This document shows, piece after piece, positions 8,553 through 20,525 of a DNA stretch of 57,956 bases. Each line of letters starts with the position of its first letter. The first letter of the stretch is position 1. The translations under genes and the position numbers were made by a program. The notes beneath the pieces were generated by a model. That model saw only the letters and a list, made by a program, of their open reading frames with translations, made no database searches and was not told the origin of the DNA. This DNA comes from Modestobacter altitudinis (GTDB lineage: Bacteria; Actinomycetota; Actinomycetes; Mycobacteriales; Geodermatophilaceae), in contig NZ_SJEW01000027.1 of NCBI RefSeq assembly GCF_005930475.1, forward strand, positions 1 to 57,956. Direction: 5' to 3'.

Positions 8553-9116
8553 ATGACCGAGTCATCCGCGCTGCCCGTCGAACCGTCGCCCGCTCCGCTG
8601 CTGTCCGCCGAGGACCTGGCCCGGGTGGTCGACCGGATCGCCCACCAGCTGATCGAGAAGGCGGGGCCGGACCTCGCCGGGCTCGTGCTCGTCGGCATCC
8701 CGACCCGCGGTGCCCCGCTGGCCCGCCGGCTCGCCGCCCGGATCGAGGCGTTCAGTGGCGTGCAGGTCGACGTCGGCACCGTCGACATCACCCTCTACCG
8801 CGACGACCTGCGGCTGCGCGGGGTGCGGGCGCTGGAGGACACCCGGCTGCCCGAGACCGGCATCGACGGCCGGCTGGTCGTGCTCGTCGACGACGTGCTC
8901 TTCTCCGGCCGCTCGGTGCGCGCCGCGCTGGACGCGCTGCGCGACCTCGGCCGGCCCCGCGCCGTGCAGCTGGCGGTGCTGGTCGACCGCGGCCACCGGG
9001 AGCTGCCGATCCGCGCGGACTACGTCGGCAAGAACGTGCCGACGTCCCGCAGCCAGTCGGTGAAGGTGCGCCTCGCCGAGGTCGACGGTGCCGACTCGGT
9101 GACGGTCACCCAGTGA
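8553..9116 (+). CDS. pyrR: Bifunctional pyr operon regulator / uracil phosphoribosyltransferase
   Basis: Senses UMP/UTP versus PRPP and binds pyr mRNA. It also has low uracil phosphoribosyltransferase activity. The 187-residue protein has the type I PRTase PRPP-binding loop [31 protein letters not shown] lies near the N-terminus and [15 protein letters not shown] in the middle, both PyrR-typical. The C-terminal [19 protein letters not shown] is also a PyrR signature. The ATG follows AAGGAGG that is itself folded into the PyrR-binding hairpin, so the gene is very likely autoregulated at translation together with the overlapping downstream genes. Its stop overlaps pyrB. Confidence 0.96.
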   Translation: MTESSALPVEPSPAPLLSAEDLARVVDRIAHQLIEKAGPDLAGLVLVGIPTRGAPLARRLAARIEAFSGVQVDVGTVDITLYRDDLRLRGVRALEDTRLPETGIDGRLVVLVDDVLFSGRSVRAALDALRDLGRPRAVQLAVLVDRGHRELPIRADYVGKNVPTSRSQSVKVRLAEVDGADSVTVTQ

Positions 9117-10039
9117 AGCGGCACCTGCTGGAGGCCGCCGACCTGGACCGGGACGACGCCACCCTGGTGCTCGACACCGCGGCGCAGATCGAGTCCGCGC
9201 TGGCCGGCCGCGAGGTCAAGAAGCTGCCCACGCTGCGCGGCCGTACCGTGGTCAACCTCTTCTACGAGGACTCCACCCGCACCCGGATCTCCTTCGAGCT
9301 GGCCGCCAAGCGACTGAGCGCCGACGTCATCAACTTCTCCGCCAAGGGCAGCAGCGTCTCCAAGGGCGAGAGCCTCAAAGACACCGCGCTGACCCTGGAG
9401 GCGATGGGCAGCGACGCGATCGTGGTGCGGCACGGCGCCTCCGGGGCCCCGCACCGGCTGGCGCAGTGGGTGCAGGGGAGCGTGGTCAACGCCGGCGACG
9501 GCACCCACGAGCACCCCACGCAGGCGCTGCTGGACGCGTACACGATCCGGCAGCGGCTGGGCCGGCTCGACGGCATCCGGGTGGTGGTCGTCGGCGACGT
9601 GCTGCACAGCCGGGTGGCCCGGTCCAACGTCTGGCTGCTCGCCACGCTGGGCGCCGAGGTCACCCTGGTCGCCCCGCCGACGCTGCTGCCGGTCGGCGTC
9701 GGGAGCTGGCCGGTGCAGGTCGGCTACGACCTGGACGCCGTCCTGCCCAAGGCCGACGTGGTGATGATGCTGCGGGTCCAGGCGGAGCGGATGAACGCCT
9801 CGTTCTTCCCTAGCGCCCGCGAGTACAGCCGCCGCTACGGCCTCGACGGCCGGCGGATGGGCGCGCTGCCCGACGACGCGATCGTCATGCACCCGGGGCC
9901 GATGAACCGGGGCATGGAGATCGCCGCCGTGGTGGCCGACTCCGCGCGCTCCACGATCGTCGACCAGGTCGGCAACGGCGTCTCCGTGCGCATGGCCGTC
10001 CTGTACCTGCTGCTGGGAGGCGCATCCGCAAGTGAGTGA
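9113..10039 (+). CDS. pyrB: Aspartate carbamoyltransferase catalytic subunit
   Basis: Condenses carbamoyl phosphate and aspartate to carbamoylaspartate. The 308-residue protein shows the carbamoyl-phosphate motif [10 protein letters not shown], the [11 protein letters not shown] loop, [14 protein letters not shown], the [13 protein letters not shown] segment and C-terminal [11 protein letters not shown]. No pyrI regulatory subunit follows. The GTG start overlaps the pyrR stop as GTGA, so pyrB translation is probably coupled to pyrR and shares its PyrR control. Confidence 0.96.
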   Translation: MKRHLLEAADLDRDDATLVLDTAAQIESALAGREVKKLPTLRGRTVVNLFYEDSTRTRISFELAAKRLSADVINFSAKGSSVSKGESLKDTALTLEAMGSDAIVVRHGASGAPHRLAQWVQGSVVNAGDGTHEHPTQALLDAYTIRQRLGRLDGIRVVVVGDVLHSRVARSNVWLLATLGAEVTLVAPPTLLPVGVGSWPVQVGYDLDAVLPKADVVMMLRVQAERMNASFFPSAREYSRRYGLDGRRMGALPDDAIVMHPGPMNRGMEIAAVVADSARSTIVDQVGNGVSVRMAVLYLLLGGASASE

Positions 10040-10108
10040 GCATCGAGTGAGCGCCAGCGAGCGAGGCGCGGAGCGAACGACGAGCGCCAGCGAGGCGGGG
10101 GTCGGAGC
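10040..10108 (+). repeat. Intergenic GAGCGA-rich repeat, pyrB-pyrC spacer
   Basis: A spacer built from repeated GAGCGA/GCGAG words. Positions 10078-10095 hold an 18-base sequence (CGACGAGCGCCAGCGAGG) that recurs exactly at 17856-17873 before pyrF. A word GAGTGAGCATCG is shared with the pyrC-carA spacer. No coding potential is seen. Function is unknown; dispersed low-complexity repeat is my reading. Confidence 0.6.
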
Positions 10109-11395
10109 ATGAGCACGCTGATCAAGGGCGCCCGCCCGTACGGCGAGGACGCCGTCGACATCCTCGTCACGGGCGGCCGGATCGCCGCGGTCGGCGACGA
10201 GCTGACCGTGCCCGGCGCCGACGTCGTCGAGGCCGCCGGGCTGGTCGCCCTGCCCGGCCTGGTCGACCTGCACACGCACCTGCGCGAGCCGGGCCGGGAG
10301 GACGCCGAGACCGTCGAGACCGGCAGCCGCGCCGCCGCGCTGGGCGGGTACACCGCGGTCCACGCGATGGCCAACACCGACCCGGTCGCCGACACCGCCG
10401 GCGTCGTCGAGCAGGTCTGGCGGCTGGGCCGCCACGCCGGCCTGGTCGACGTCGTCCCGGTCGGTGCGGTGACCGTCGGCCTGCGCGGTGAGCGGCTGGC
10501 CGAGCTCGGCGCGATGGCCGACTCCGCCGCCCGGGTCCGGGTCTTCTCCGACGACGGGCACTGCGTGGCCGACCCGGCGCTGATGCGCCGCGCGCTGGAG
10601 TACGTCAAGGCGCTGGACGGCGTGGTCGCGCAGCACGCCGAGGAGCCCCGGCTCACCGTCGGCGCGCAGATGAACGAGGGCGACCGATCCGCCCGGCTCG
10701 GCCTGACCGGCTGGCCGGCCGCCGCCGAGGAGGCGGTGATCGCCCGCGACGTGCTGCTCGCCGGGCACGTCGGCGCCCGGCTGCACGTCTGCCACGTGTC
10801 GACGGCGGGCTCGGTGGAGATCCTGCGCTGGGCGAAGAGCCGCGGCGTGCAGGTCACCGCCGAGGTCACCCCGCACCACCTGCTGCTCACCGACGAGTGC
10901 GCCGAGGGCTACGACCCCGTGTACAAGGTCAACCCGCCGCTGCGCACCGAGGCCGACGTGCAGGCGCTGCGGGCCGGGCTGGCCGACGGCACGATCGACG
11001 CCGTCGCCACCGACCACGCGCCGCACGCGGTGGAGGACAAGGAGAGCGAGTGGGCCTCGGCCCGCCCGGGGATGCTCGGCCTCGAGCAGGCGCTGGCCGT
11101 GGTCGTGCAGACCATGGTCGAGCCCGGGCTCCTCGACTGGCGCGGTGTCGCCGAGCGGATGTCGGTCGCCCCCGCGGCGATCGGCCGGCTCGAGTCCCAC
11201 GGCCGCCCGCTCGCCGTCGGCGAGCCGGCCAACCTGCTGCTGCTGGACCCCGCGCACCGGGCCACCGTCGACCCGGCCGCGCTGGCCAGCCGCAGCTGCA
11301 ACAGCCCCTATGCCGGCCGGGAGCTCCCCGGCCGCGTCGTCCACACGTTCCTGAGAGGAGCACCGACGGTGCTCGACGGAAAGGCACAACGGTGA
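10109..11395 (+). CDS. pyrC: Dihydroorotase
   Basis: Cyclises carbamoylaspartate to dihydroorotate. The protein is a 428-residue class I (bacterial, multidomain-type) amidohydrolase. The metal-binding HTHLREPG is near residue 60. NTDPVADT, the His of QHAEEPRL, the HVSTAGS segment and the Asp in ATDHAPH complete the active site. [17 protein letters not shown] at the C-terminus is the family signature closing over the active site. The ATG follows GGAGC. Repeat-like spacers separate it from pyrB and carA, unlike the overlapping junctions elsewhere in the operon. Confidence 0.95.
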   Translation: MSTLIKGARPYGEDAVDILVTGGRIAAVGDELTVPGADVVEAAGLVALPGLVDLHTHLREPGREDAETVETGSRAAALGGYTAVHAMANTDPVADTAGVVEQVWRLGRHAGLVDVVPVGAVTVGLRGERLAELGAMADSAARVRVFSDDGHCVADPALMRRALEYVKALDGVVAQHAEEPRLTVGAQMNEGDRSARLGLTGWPAAAEEAVIARDVLLAGHVGARLHVCHVSTAGSVEILRWAKSRGVQVTAEVTPHHLLLTDECAEGYDPVYKVNPPLRTEADVQALRAGLADGTIDAVATDHAPHAVEDKESEWASARPGMLGLEQALAVVVQTMVEPGLLDWRGVAERMSVAPAAIGRLESHGRPLAVGEPANLLLLDPAHRATVDPAALASRSCNSPYAGRELPGRVVHTFLRGAPTVLDGKAQR

Positions 11396-11447
11396 ACCGG
11401 CAGCGAGTGAGCATCGCAGCGAGGAACGAGCGAGGAGCGGAGCGAGC
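11396..11447 (+). repeat. Intergenic GAGCGA-rich repeat, pyrC-carA spacer
   Basis: Same word composition as the pyrB-pyrC spacer: GAGTGAGCATCG followed by repeated GCGAGGA/GAGCGGAGCGAGCG. It has no Shine-Dalgarno of its own other than purine-rich repeat sequence and no open reading frame. It may extend to about 11468, depending on which carA start is used. Confidence 0.5.
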
Positions 11448-11468
11448 GTGGCCGGGAACGGTGGCATC

Positions 11469-12625
11469 GTGACCGCGATCTTGGTGCTCGAGGACGGGCG
11501 CACGTTCCGTGGCGAGACCTACGGCGCTCCCGGCACGACGGTCGGCGAGGCGGTGTTCTCCACCGGGATGACCGGTTACCAGGAGACCCTCACCGACCCC
11601 AGCTACGCCGGCCAGATCGTCGCGATGACCGCACCGCACGTCGGCAACACCGGCGTGAACGGCGAGGACGACGAGAGCCGCCGGATGTGGGTGGCCGGCT
11701 TCGTCGTCCGCGACCCCGCCCGCCGCCCGGCGAACTGGCGGGCCACCGGCAGCCTGGACGACGAGCTGGTCGCCCAGGGCGTGGTCGGGATCAGCGGCAT
11801 CGACACCCGGGCGCTGACCCGGCACCTGCGCGACCGCGGCGCCATGCGCGCGGGCATCAGCACCGAGCTGGGGGCCGAGGAGCTGCTGGCGCAGGTCACC
11901 GGCAGCCCGAGCATGAGCGGCGCCGACCTCGCTCCCAGCGTCAGCGCGAGCGAGCCCTACGTCGTCCCGGCGGTGGGGGAGAAGCGGTTCACGATCGCCG
12001 CGCTGGACCTGGGCATCAAGACCGCCACCCCGCGCGCCCTGGCCGAGCTCGGGGTGGAGACCCACGTGCTCCCCGCGCGGGCGACCGCCGAGCAGCTGCT
12101 CGAGGCGGGCATCGACGGGGTCTTCGTCTCCAACGGCCCCGGCGACCCGGCGGCCGCCGACTACGCGGTCGAGGCGGTGCGTGGGGTGCTCGAGGCCCGT
12201 CGGCCGCTGTTCGGCATCTGCTTCGGCAACCAGATCCTGGGCCGCGCGCTCGGGCTGGGCACCTACAAGCTGCGCTTCGGCCACCGCGGCCTGAACCAGC
12301 CGGTGCTGGACCGGGTCAGCGGCACCGTCCGGGTCACCAGCCACAACCACGGCTTCGCCGTCGACGCCCCGCTGGACCGCCCGGTGGACACCCCGTTCGG
12401 CCCGGTCGAGGTCAGCCACGTCGGCTTGAACGACGACGTGGTCGAGGGCCTGCGGCTCACCGGGGCGCCGGCGTTCAGCGTCCAGTTCCACCCCGAGGCC
12501 GCCGCCGGCCCGCACGACGCCAACCCGCTGTTCGGCCGGTTCGTCGACCTGATGGCGGCGACCAGGGAAGGCAGCGCGGTGACCCCAGCACCCGTCGTCG
12601 ACTCGAGCACGGGGGAGAAGGCCTG

Positions 12626-12626
<1 letters not shown>
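11469..12626 (+). CDS. carA: Carbamoyl phosphate synthase small subunit
   Basis: Glutamine amidotransferase subunit that feeds ammonia to CarB. With GTG 11469 the protein has 385 residues. The N-terminal CarA domain ([17 protein letters not shown], then [10 protein letters not shown]) is followed by a class I glutamine amidotransferase domain. That domain has the catalytic Cys in [15 protein letters not shown] and the His/Glu in [12 protein letters not shown]. An alternative GTG at 11448 adds seven residues (VAGNGGI); homologues start close to A-I-L-V-L-E-D-G, so 11469 is preferred but not proven. The stop shares one base with the carB ATG. Confidence 0.94.
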
Positions 12627-15936
<3,310 letters not shown>

Positions 15937-15940
<4 letters not shown>

Positions 15941-16845
15941 CCGACCCCGGGGGCCATGTCGGCCACCATGGCCCCTTGCTGACCGAGCCGGCGCCGCGGG
16001 CGCCGAGCGCGCCGGTGCAGCGGGTGGTCGAGGTGGTCGGCCGCCGGCCGGTCGGCGCGTACGTGGAGCTCACCTTCGACGCTCCGGAGGTGGCCGCCCG
16101 CGCGGTGCCTGGGCAGTTCGTCGCGTTCGCCGTCGGCGGCCGGGAGTCGGCGATGCTGCTGCGCCGCTCGATCGCGATCGCCGGCACCGGCGAGGGGCGG
16201 CTGACCGTCGTGGTCGCCCCGCACGGACCCGGGTCGACCTGGTTGGCCGGGCAGCAGCCGGGCGCCACCGTGGACGTCGTCGGCCCGCTGGGCCGCCCGT
16301 TCCCGCTCCCGGAGCCCGGCACGCCTGCGCTGCTGGTCGGCGGGGGCTACGGCGCGGCCGCGCTGGTCGGGCTCGCGGCGGCGCTGCGCGAGCGCGGCTC
16401 GGACGTCGCCGCCGTCACCGGCGCCGCCTCGGCCGACCGGCTCTGCTCGGTCGACGAGCTCACCGCGCTGGCCGACGTGACCGTGCTGACCGACGACGGC
16501 AGCGCCGGCCGCCGAGGCTGGGTCACCGACGCCGTCGCCGAGCTGGTCGGCGAGGTCGGCGTCGTCTACGCCTGCGGGCCGATGGGGATGCTCCGCGCGG
16601 TCGCAGAGCTGGCCACCGCGGCCGGGGTGCCGTCCTACGTCGCGGTGGAGGAGTCGATGGCCTGCGGGATCGGGGTCTGCATGACGTGCGTGCTGCCGGT
16701 CGTCGGCGCCGACGGGCGCACCCGGTTCAGCCGGTCCTGCACCGAGGGGCCGGTGTTCGGTGGCGACCGGGTCAGGTTCGCCGACGTCGGCACGCTGACC
16801 GCCGACGTCGTCGGCGCCGCCGCGATGGGGGTGCTGCCGGCATGA
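15937..16845 (+). CDS. pyrK: Dihydroorotate dehydrogenase electron transfer subunit (PyrK type)
   Basis: A FAD and [2Fe-2S] protein that passes electrons from class 1B dihydroorotate dehydrogenase to NAD. The 302-residue form starts at GTG 15937, overlapping carB. The ferredoxin-reductase-like FAD domain carries [10 protein letters not shown]. The NAD domain includes [15 protein letters not shown] and [11 protein letters not shown]. The C-terminal iron-sulfur motif is CGIGVCMTC followed by a fourth Cys in FSRSCTEGP. The first 13 residues are encoded by a hairpin-forming sequence, so a TTG start at 15976 is possible. It sits directly before pyrD and together they form the heterotetrameric 1B enzyme. 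Confidence 0.92.
15950..15975 (+). repeat. Inverted repeat inside the 5' end of pyrK
   Basis: GGGGCCAT (15950-15957) and ATGGCCCC (15968-15975) form an 8-base perfect stem with a 10-base loop, 13 bases after the annotated GTG. It could be a small palindromic element inserted at the carB-pyrK junction or a translational control stem. It encodes the His/Gly-rich start of PyrK (GGHVGHHGP), which is not part of the FAD fold. Confidence 0.45.
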
Positions 16846-17807
16846 CCGTCGTCCAAGCCCGCCACAGTGGCCACAAAGGCGAACCGGACGTCGACATGGG
16901 GACGGCGCTGGCGTTCGCGCCGATCCCGAGCCCGGTGCTCACCGCCTCGGGGTGCTCGGCGTTCGGTCAGGAGCTCGAGCCCTTCGTCGACCTCGGCGCG
17001 CTCGGCGCGGTGGTCACCAAGTCGGTCCAGCTGCAGCCGCGCTCGGGCCGCCCCACCCCGCGGATGGCCGAGACGCCCAGCGGGATGCTCAACTCCATCG
17101 GCCTGCAGGGGCCGGGCATCGACGGCCTGCTCGCCGACGAGCTGCCCTGGCTGGCCCGGCGCGGCGCCCGGGCGTTCGTCTCCATCGCCGGCACCCGGGT
17201 CGAGCACTTCGCCGAGCTGGCGGGCCGGCTGCGCGGCGTGCCCGGCGTGCTGGGCCTGGAGGTCAACATCTCCTGCCCGAACGTCGAGAGCCGCGGCGAG
17301 GTCTTCGCCTGCGACCCCGTCGCCGCCGCCGACGTGGTGGCCGCGGTGCGGGAGGCGGCGGACCCGGCCCAGCCGGTCTTCGCCAAGCTCAGCCCCGACG
17401 TCACCGACATCGTCTCGATCGCACGGTCGGTCACCGCCGCCGGTGCCGACGGGCTGTCGATGATCAACACCCTGCTCGGGCTGGTCATCGACCCCGACAC
17501 CATGCGCCCGGTGCTGGGCGGGGTCACCGGCGGGCTGTCCGGCCCGGCGATCCGCCCGGTCGCGCTGCGGTGCGTCTGGCAGGTGCACCAGGCGCTGCCC
17601 GAGGTGCCCGTCCTCGGCATGGGCGGCATCCGCAGCGGCCTGGACGCCCTGCAGTTCGTGCTCGCCGGCGCCAGCGCCGTGTCGGTCGGGACGGCGGTCT
17701 TCCACGACCCCTCCGCCCCGGCCCGGGTCCACGCCGAGCTCGCCGAGGCGCTGGCCGCCCGCGGCTTCGGGACGCTCTCCGACGCCGTCGGGTACGCGCA
17801 CCGATGA
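16842..17807 (+). CDS. pyrD: Dihydroorotate dehydrogenase, class 1B catalytic subunit
   Basis: FMN enzyme oxidising dihydroorotate to orotate, with NAD as final acceptor through PyrK. The 321-residue protein has VNISCPNVESRG, in which the Cys is the catalytic base of class 1 enzymes (class 2 uses Ser). NSIGLQGPG and the FMN-phosphate motifs GGLSGPAIRP and GMGGIRSG are present. It has no N-terminal membrane-binding helix, so it is soluble. ATG 16842 overlaps the pyrK stop. The first about 15 residues are poorly conserved-looking. Mycobacterial PyrD is class 2 (quinone-linked), so the 1B type here is a lineage difference worth noting. Confidence 0.94.
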   Translation: MTVVQARHSGHKGEPDVDMGTALAFAPIPSPVLTASGCSAFGQELEPFVDLGALGAVVTKSVQLQPRSGRPTPRMAETPSGMLNSIGLQGPGIDGLLADELPWLARRGARAFVSIAGTRVEHFAELAGRLRGVPGVLGLEVNISCPNVESRGEVFACDPVAAADVVAAVREAADPAQPVFAKLSPDVTDIVSIARSVTAAGADGLSMINTLLGLVIDPDTMRPVLGGVTGGLSGPAIRPVALRCVWQVHQALPEVPVLGMGGIRSGLDALQFVLAGASAVSVGTAVFHDPSAPARVHAELAEALAARGFGTLSDAVGYAHR

Positions 17808-17855
17808 CCGAGCTCGCGAGGTCGTCCAGGAGCACAGCAACGGCGGTCGCGAGGC

Positions 17856-17873
17856 CGACGAGCGCCAGCGAGG
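17856..17873 (+). repeat. 18-base repeat copy before pyrF
   Basis: Exact second copy of the 18-base sequence at 10078-10095. It lies in the 73-base pyrD-pyrF spacer, which is otherwise composed of GCGAGG words, and just before the pyrF Shine-Dalgarno GGAGGA. Confidence 0.6.
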
Positions 17874-17880
17874 AGGACGA

Positions 17881-18759
17881 GTGAACGCCCCGTTCGGCGA
17901 GCGGCTGGCCGACGCCGTCGCCGCCCGCGGCCCGCTGTGCGTGGGCATCGACCCGCACGTGCCGCTGCTGGCCGACTGGGGGCTGCCGGACAGCCCTGAC
18001 GGTCTGGCCCGGTTCACCGACGCCGTCGTCGACGCCCTGGCCGGGCAGGTCGCCGTCCTGAAGCCGCAGCTGGCGTTCTACGAGCGGCACGGCTCCCGGG
18101 GGCTGGCCGTGCTGGAGGACGCCGTGGCGCGCGCCCGCGCCGCCGGGGCCCTCGTCCTGCTGGACGCCAAGCGCGGTGACATCGGCTCGACGATGGACGC
18201 CTACGCCGACTACCTGCGCCCGGAGCACCCGCTGGCGGTCGACGCGCTGACGGTCAGCCCCTACCTGGGCCCGGGGTCGCTGCAGCCGGCCGTGGACACC
18301 GCACGGCTCACCGGCGGCGGGTTGTTCCTGCTCGCGCGGACGTCGAACCCCGACGCCGGCACCTTCCAGCACGCCCTGGTGGGGGAGCGGACCGTCGCCC
18401 AGGCCGTGGTCGACACCGTGCGCGGCTGGAACACCCCGGCGTGGGTGGTGGGCGACCCGCTGCCCGACATCGGCGCCGTCCGGGACGTCGCTGGGCGTTG
18501 GGGCCCCTCCACCGGGTCCTTCGGCGTCGTGGTCGGTGCCACCCTCCCCGAGCTGGACGTCGAGCTCGACGGGCTGGGCGGCCCGGTGCTCGCCCCGGGG
18601 CTGGGCGCGCAGGGCGGGTCGGTCGCCGACCTCCGCAGGCTGTTCGGTGCCGGCCGCGCCGTCGTCCCCACCGTCTCCCGGGACGTGCTCCGGGCCGGGC
18701 CGGACGTCGCCGCGCTGCGTGCTGCCGCCGACCGCTGGACGGCCGAGCTCACCGCGTGA
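17881..18759 (+). CDS. pyrF: Orotidine 5'-phosphate decarboxylase
   Basis: Decarboxylates OMP to UMP, the last step of the pathway. The 292-residue protein is the long (type 2) form common in actinobacteria. The catalytic tetrad lies in LLDAKRGDIGSTMDAYAD (Lys and two Asp). The N-terminal substrate segment is VGIDPH, and the phosphate-binding segments are LAPGLGAQGG and the final VSRDVL. GTG 17881 has GGAGGA upstream. It is the last pyr gene: a 309-base gap follows before mihF. Confidence 0.94.
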   Translation: MNAPFGERLADAVAARGPLCVGIDPHVPLLADWGLPDSPDGLARFTDAVVDALAGQVAVLKPQLAFYERHGSRGLAVLEDAVARARAAGALVLLDAKRGDIGSTMDAYADYLRPEHPLAVDALTVSPYLGPGSLQPAVDTARLTGGGLFLLARTSNPDAGTFQHALVGERTVAQAVVDTVRGWNTPAWVVGDPLPDIGAVRDVAGRWGPSTGSFGVVVGATLPELDVELDGLGGPVLAPGLGAQGGSVADLRRLFGAGRAVVPTVSRDVLRAGPDVAALRAAADRWTAELTA

Positions 18760-19068
18760 GGCGGGCTGGCTGCTGGGCGGTGACACCCGCGCTGTGGACG
18801 CTGGGTGACGGCCGGGTGACGGGGAGGTGGCGGGTAGGGGACGGCTCGCTGACCAGCGGTGATGCTGTGGTTACGGCACCGTACGGTCCGCCGTCCGGGA
18901 GGGTGAGCACACGCATCGACGGCTGAGACAGCGGGGTACCGGGTGACCAGCCCGTTCGAGGTGACTAGGTTGACGCCAGGTTCGCAAACGAGCCGTTCGG
19001 CAGCAGTGCCCCAGACCGAAGAACACCGCCGGGTACCACCACCGGCATGAACACGATTGGGTTGCTCC
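18760..19068 (+). other. Intergenic region upstream of mihF
   Basis: No convincing gene. Seen: two direct GGGTGACGG words near 18805-18822; a perfect 10-base palindrome ACCGTACGGT at 18878-18887; and TAGGTT at 18966 with GGTGAC 18 bases upstream, plus a TTGACG at 18971, either of which could be part of the mihF promoter. None of these is strong enough to assign firmly. A pyrF terminator was not recognised. Confidence 0.4.
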
Positions 19069-19425
19069 GTGCCCCTTCCCGAGTTGTCCCCCGAACAGCG
19101 CGCCGCAGCCCTGGAGAAGGCCGCTGCGGCCCGCAAGGCGCGTGCTGAGCTCCGCGAGAAGCTCAAGAGCAAGGGCACCACGGTCGGCGACGTCCTCAAG
19201 CAGGGCGAGACCGATGAGGTCATCGGCAAGATGCGCGTCTCCGCCGTCCTGGAGTCGCTCCCGGGCGTCGGCAAGGCCCGCGCGGCCAAGATCATGGAGC
19301 GACTGGAGATCTCGCCGACCCGTCGCGTCCGGGGGCTGGGCGCGAACCAGCGCAAGGCGCTCGAGGCCGAGTTCGCCGGCGAGCAGGTGCAGCCCGACCA
19401 GGTCCCGGCCGAGGGCCTCGTCTGA
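19069..19425 (+). CDS. mihF: Integration host factor, actinobacterial type (mIHF)
   Basis: A small nucleoid-associated protein that bends DNA and compacts the chromosome; essential in mycobacteria. The 118-residue protein matches mycobacterial mIHF throughout: N-terminal [20 protein letters not shown], then [20 protein letters not shown], and the DNA-binding H2TH-like [21 protein letters not shown] 19069 is chosen because it yields the family start; a TTG at 19057 would add GCS. A C-terminal extension after EFAGEQ is variable. It is the first gene after the pyr operon and is followed closely by gmk, the conserved arrangement. Confidence 0.93.
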   Translation: MPLPELSPEQRAAALEKAAAARKARAELREKLKSKGTTVGDVLKQGETDEVIGKMRVSAVLESLPGVGKARAAKIMERLEISPTRRVRGLGANQRKALEAEFAGEQVQPDQVPAEGLV

Positions 19426-19469
19426 GCACGTCGCTGTCCCGACCGACACCCGCCGCGAGGACGCCCGCA

Positions 19470-20045
19470 GTGGCCCGTCCGCAGGCCCGTCTGACGGTCC
19501 TGTCGGGTCCCTCCGGGGTCGGCAAGGGCACGGTCGTCGCCGAGGTCCGGCGCCGGCACCCCGCGGTCTGGGTGTCGGTGTCGGTCACCACCCGCAACCC
19601 GCGGCCCGGTGAGGTGGACGGCGAGCACTACTGGTTCGTCGACGACGAGCACTTCGACTGGCTGATCGCCCACGACGGCCTCCTGGAGTGGGCCGAGTTC
19701 GCCGGCAACCGGTACGGCACCCCGAAGGGGCCGGTGGAGGAGCAGCTGACCGCGGGGTCCCCGGCGCTGCTGGAGATCGAACTGCAGGGAGCGCGGCAGG
19801 TCCGGGAGCGGGCACCGGAGGCCCAGCTGGTCTTCCTGGCCCCGCCGTCGTGGGGCGAGCTGGTCAGCCGGCTGGCCGGCCGGGGCACCGAGCACCCGGA
19901 GGTCCAGGAGCGCCGGCTGGCCCTCGCGCAGGCCGAGCTGGACGCCGCCGGGGAGTTCGACGTGATCGTCGTCAACGACGACGTGGCCAGAGCTGCCGAC
20001 GAGTTGGTAGGCTTGCTGACTGCGCCTCCGCCCGCTGGTCCCTGA
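19470..20045 (+). CDS. gmk: Guanylate kinase
   Basis: Phosphorylates GMP and dGMP with ATP. The 191-residue protein has the P-loop GPSGVGKGT near the N-terminus, and the GMP-binding segments [21 protein letters not shown] and [14 protein letters not shown]. The lid arginine region is R-x-x-x-R-G-T-E. Start at GTG 19470, 44 bases after mihF; upstream in-frame residues do not resemble the family. The C-terminus ends in a short proline-rich tail. It probably shares the mihF transcript and leads into rpoZ. Confidence 0.94.
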   Translation: MARPQARLTVLSGPSGVGKGTVVAEVRRRHPAVWVSVSVTTRNPRPGEVDGEHYWFVDDEHFDWLIAHDGLLEWAEFAGNRYGTPKGPVEEQLTAGSPALLEIELQGARQVRERAPEAQLVFLAPPSWGELVSRLAGRGTEHPEVQERRLALAQAELDAAGEFDVIVVNDDVARAADELVGLLTAPPPAGP

Positions 20046-20129
20046 CCGCTGCCGAGGGCGCACCCGAGGCGACCGTGCGGAGCACATCCGCCGCCCGCCC
20101 GCACACCGAGTTGAGGAGCACGCCCGCCC

Positions 20130-20393
20130 GTGTCCGGAGTCGCACCCGCCCCTGAGGGCATCACCAACCCGCCCATCGACGAGCTGCTCGAGCGCACCAG
20201 CAGCAAGTACGGGCTGGTCATCTACGCCGCCAAGCGCGCGCGTCAGATCAACGCCTACTACAGCCAGCTCTCCGAGGGCCTGCTGGAGTACGTCGGCCCG
20301 CTGGTCGACACCGCGCCCCAGGAGAAGCCGCTCTCGATCGCCCTGCGCGAGATCAACGAGGGCCTGCTGACCCACACCGCCGGCGAGAACTGA
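20130..20393 (+). CDS. rpoZ: RNA polymerase omega subunit
   Basis: Assists folding and assembly of the beta' subunit. The 87-residue protein has the family core [20 protein letters not shown], then [17 protein letters not shown], followed by [13 protein letters not shown]. The GTG start is preceded by GAGGAG at a normal distance. It follows gmk by 84 bases. Immediately after its stop lies one copy of the structured repeat described separately, so this is probably the end of the mihF-gmk-rpoZ transcript. Confidence 0.93.
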   Translation: MSGVAPAPEGITNPPIDELLERTSSKYGLVIYAAKRARQINAYYSQLSEGLLEYVGPLVDTAPQEKPLSIALREINEGLLTHTAGEN

Positions 20394-20455
20394 GAGGACC
20401 ACCCTTCCCCCCACGCCTCGCAGGCTCGGCGCGGGCCCCTGAAGGGTGGCCGTTC
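20394..20455 (+). repeat. Structured repeat, copy 1 (after rpoZ)
   Basis: Begins on the base after the rpoZ stop. Outer stem CCACCCTTC (20399-20407) with GAAGGGTGG (20441-20449). The inner core contains CCCACGCC, CGCAGGCTCG and GCGCGGGCCCCT. The core is shared with copies after hisG and pucR, while the outer stem sequence differs in each copy but stays complementary. It may act as a terminator or be a small mobile palindromic element. Confidence 0.7.
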
Positions 20456-20471
20456 CAGCTCGTTGTGATGA

Positions 20472-20498
20472 CGCCTCCGGCACCTGGTGCCGGGGGCG
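20472..20498 (+). terminator. Hairpin between rpoZ and coaBC
   Basis: Twelve-base stem (20472-20483 with 20487-20498, one G-U pair) closed by a CTG loop. It is flanked by a further complementary pair (ATGAC 20468-20472 and GTCAT 20501-20505). Position and strength fit a terminator for the upstream transcript, or a leader structure for coaBC, whose ATG is 28 bases downstream. Confidence 0.5.
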
Positions 20499-20525
20499 CT
20501 GTCATGTGCACGGGAGGATGACCGC

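Noticed and set aside
19057-19068. TTG start for mihF four codons upstream
   Set aside because: Adds GCS residues not seen in mIHF proteins; the GTG at 19069 gives the conserved start.
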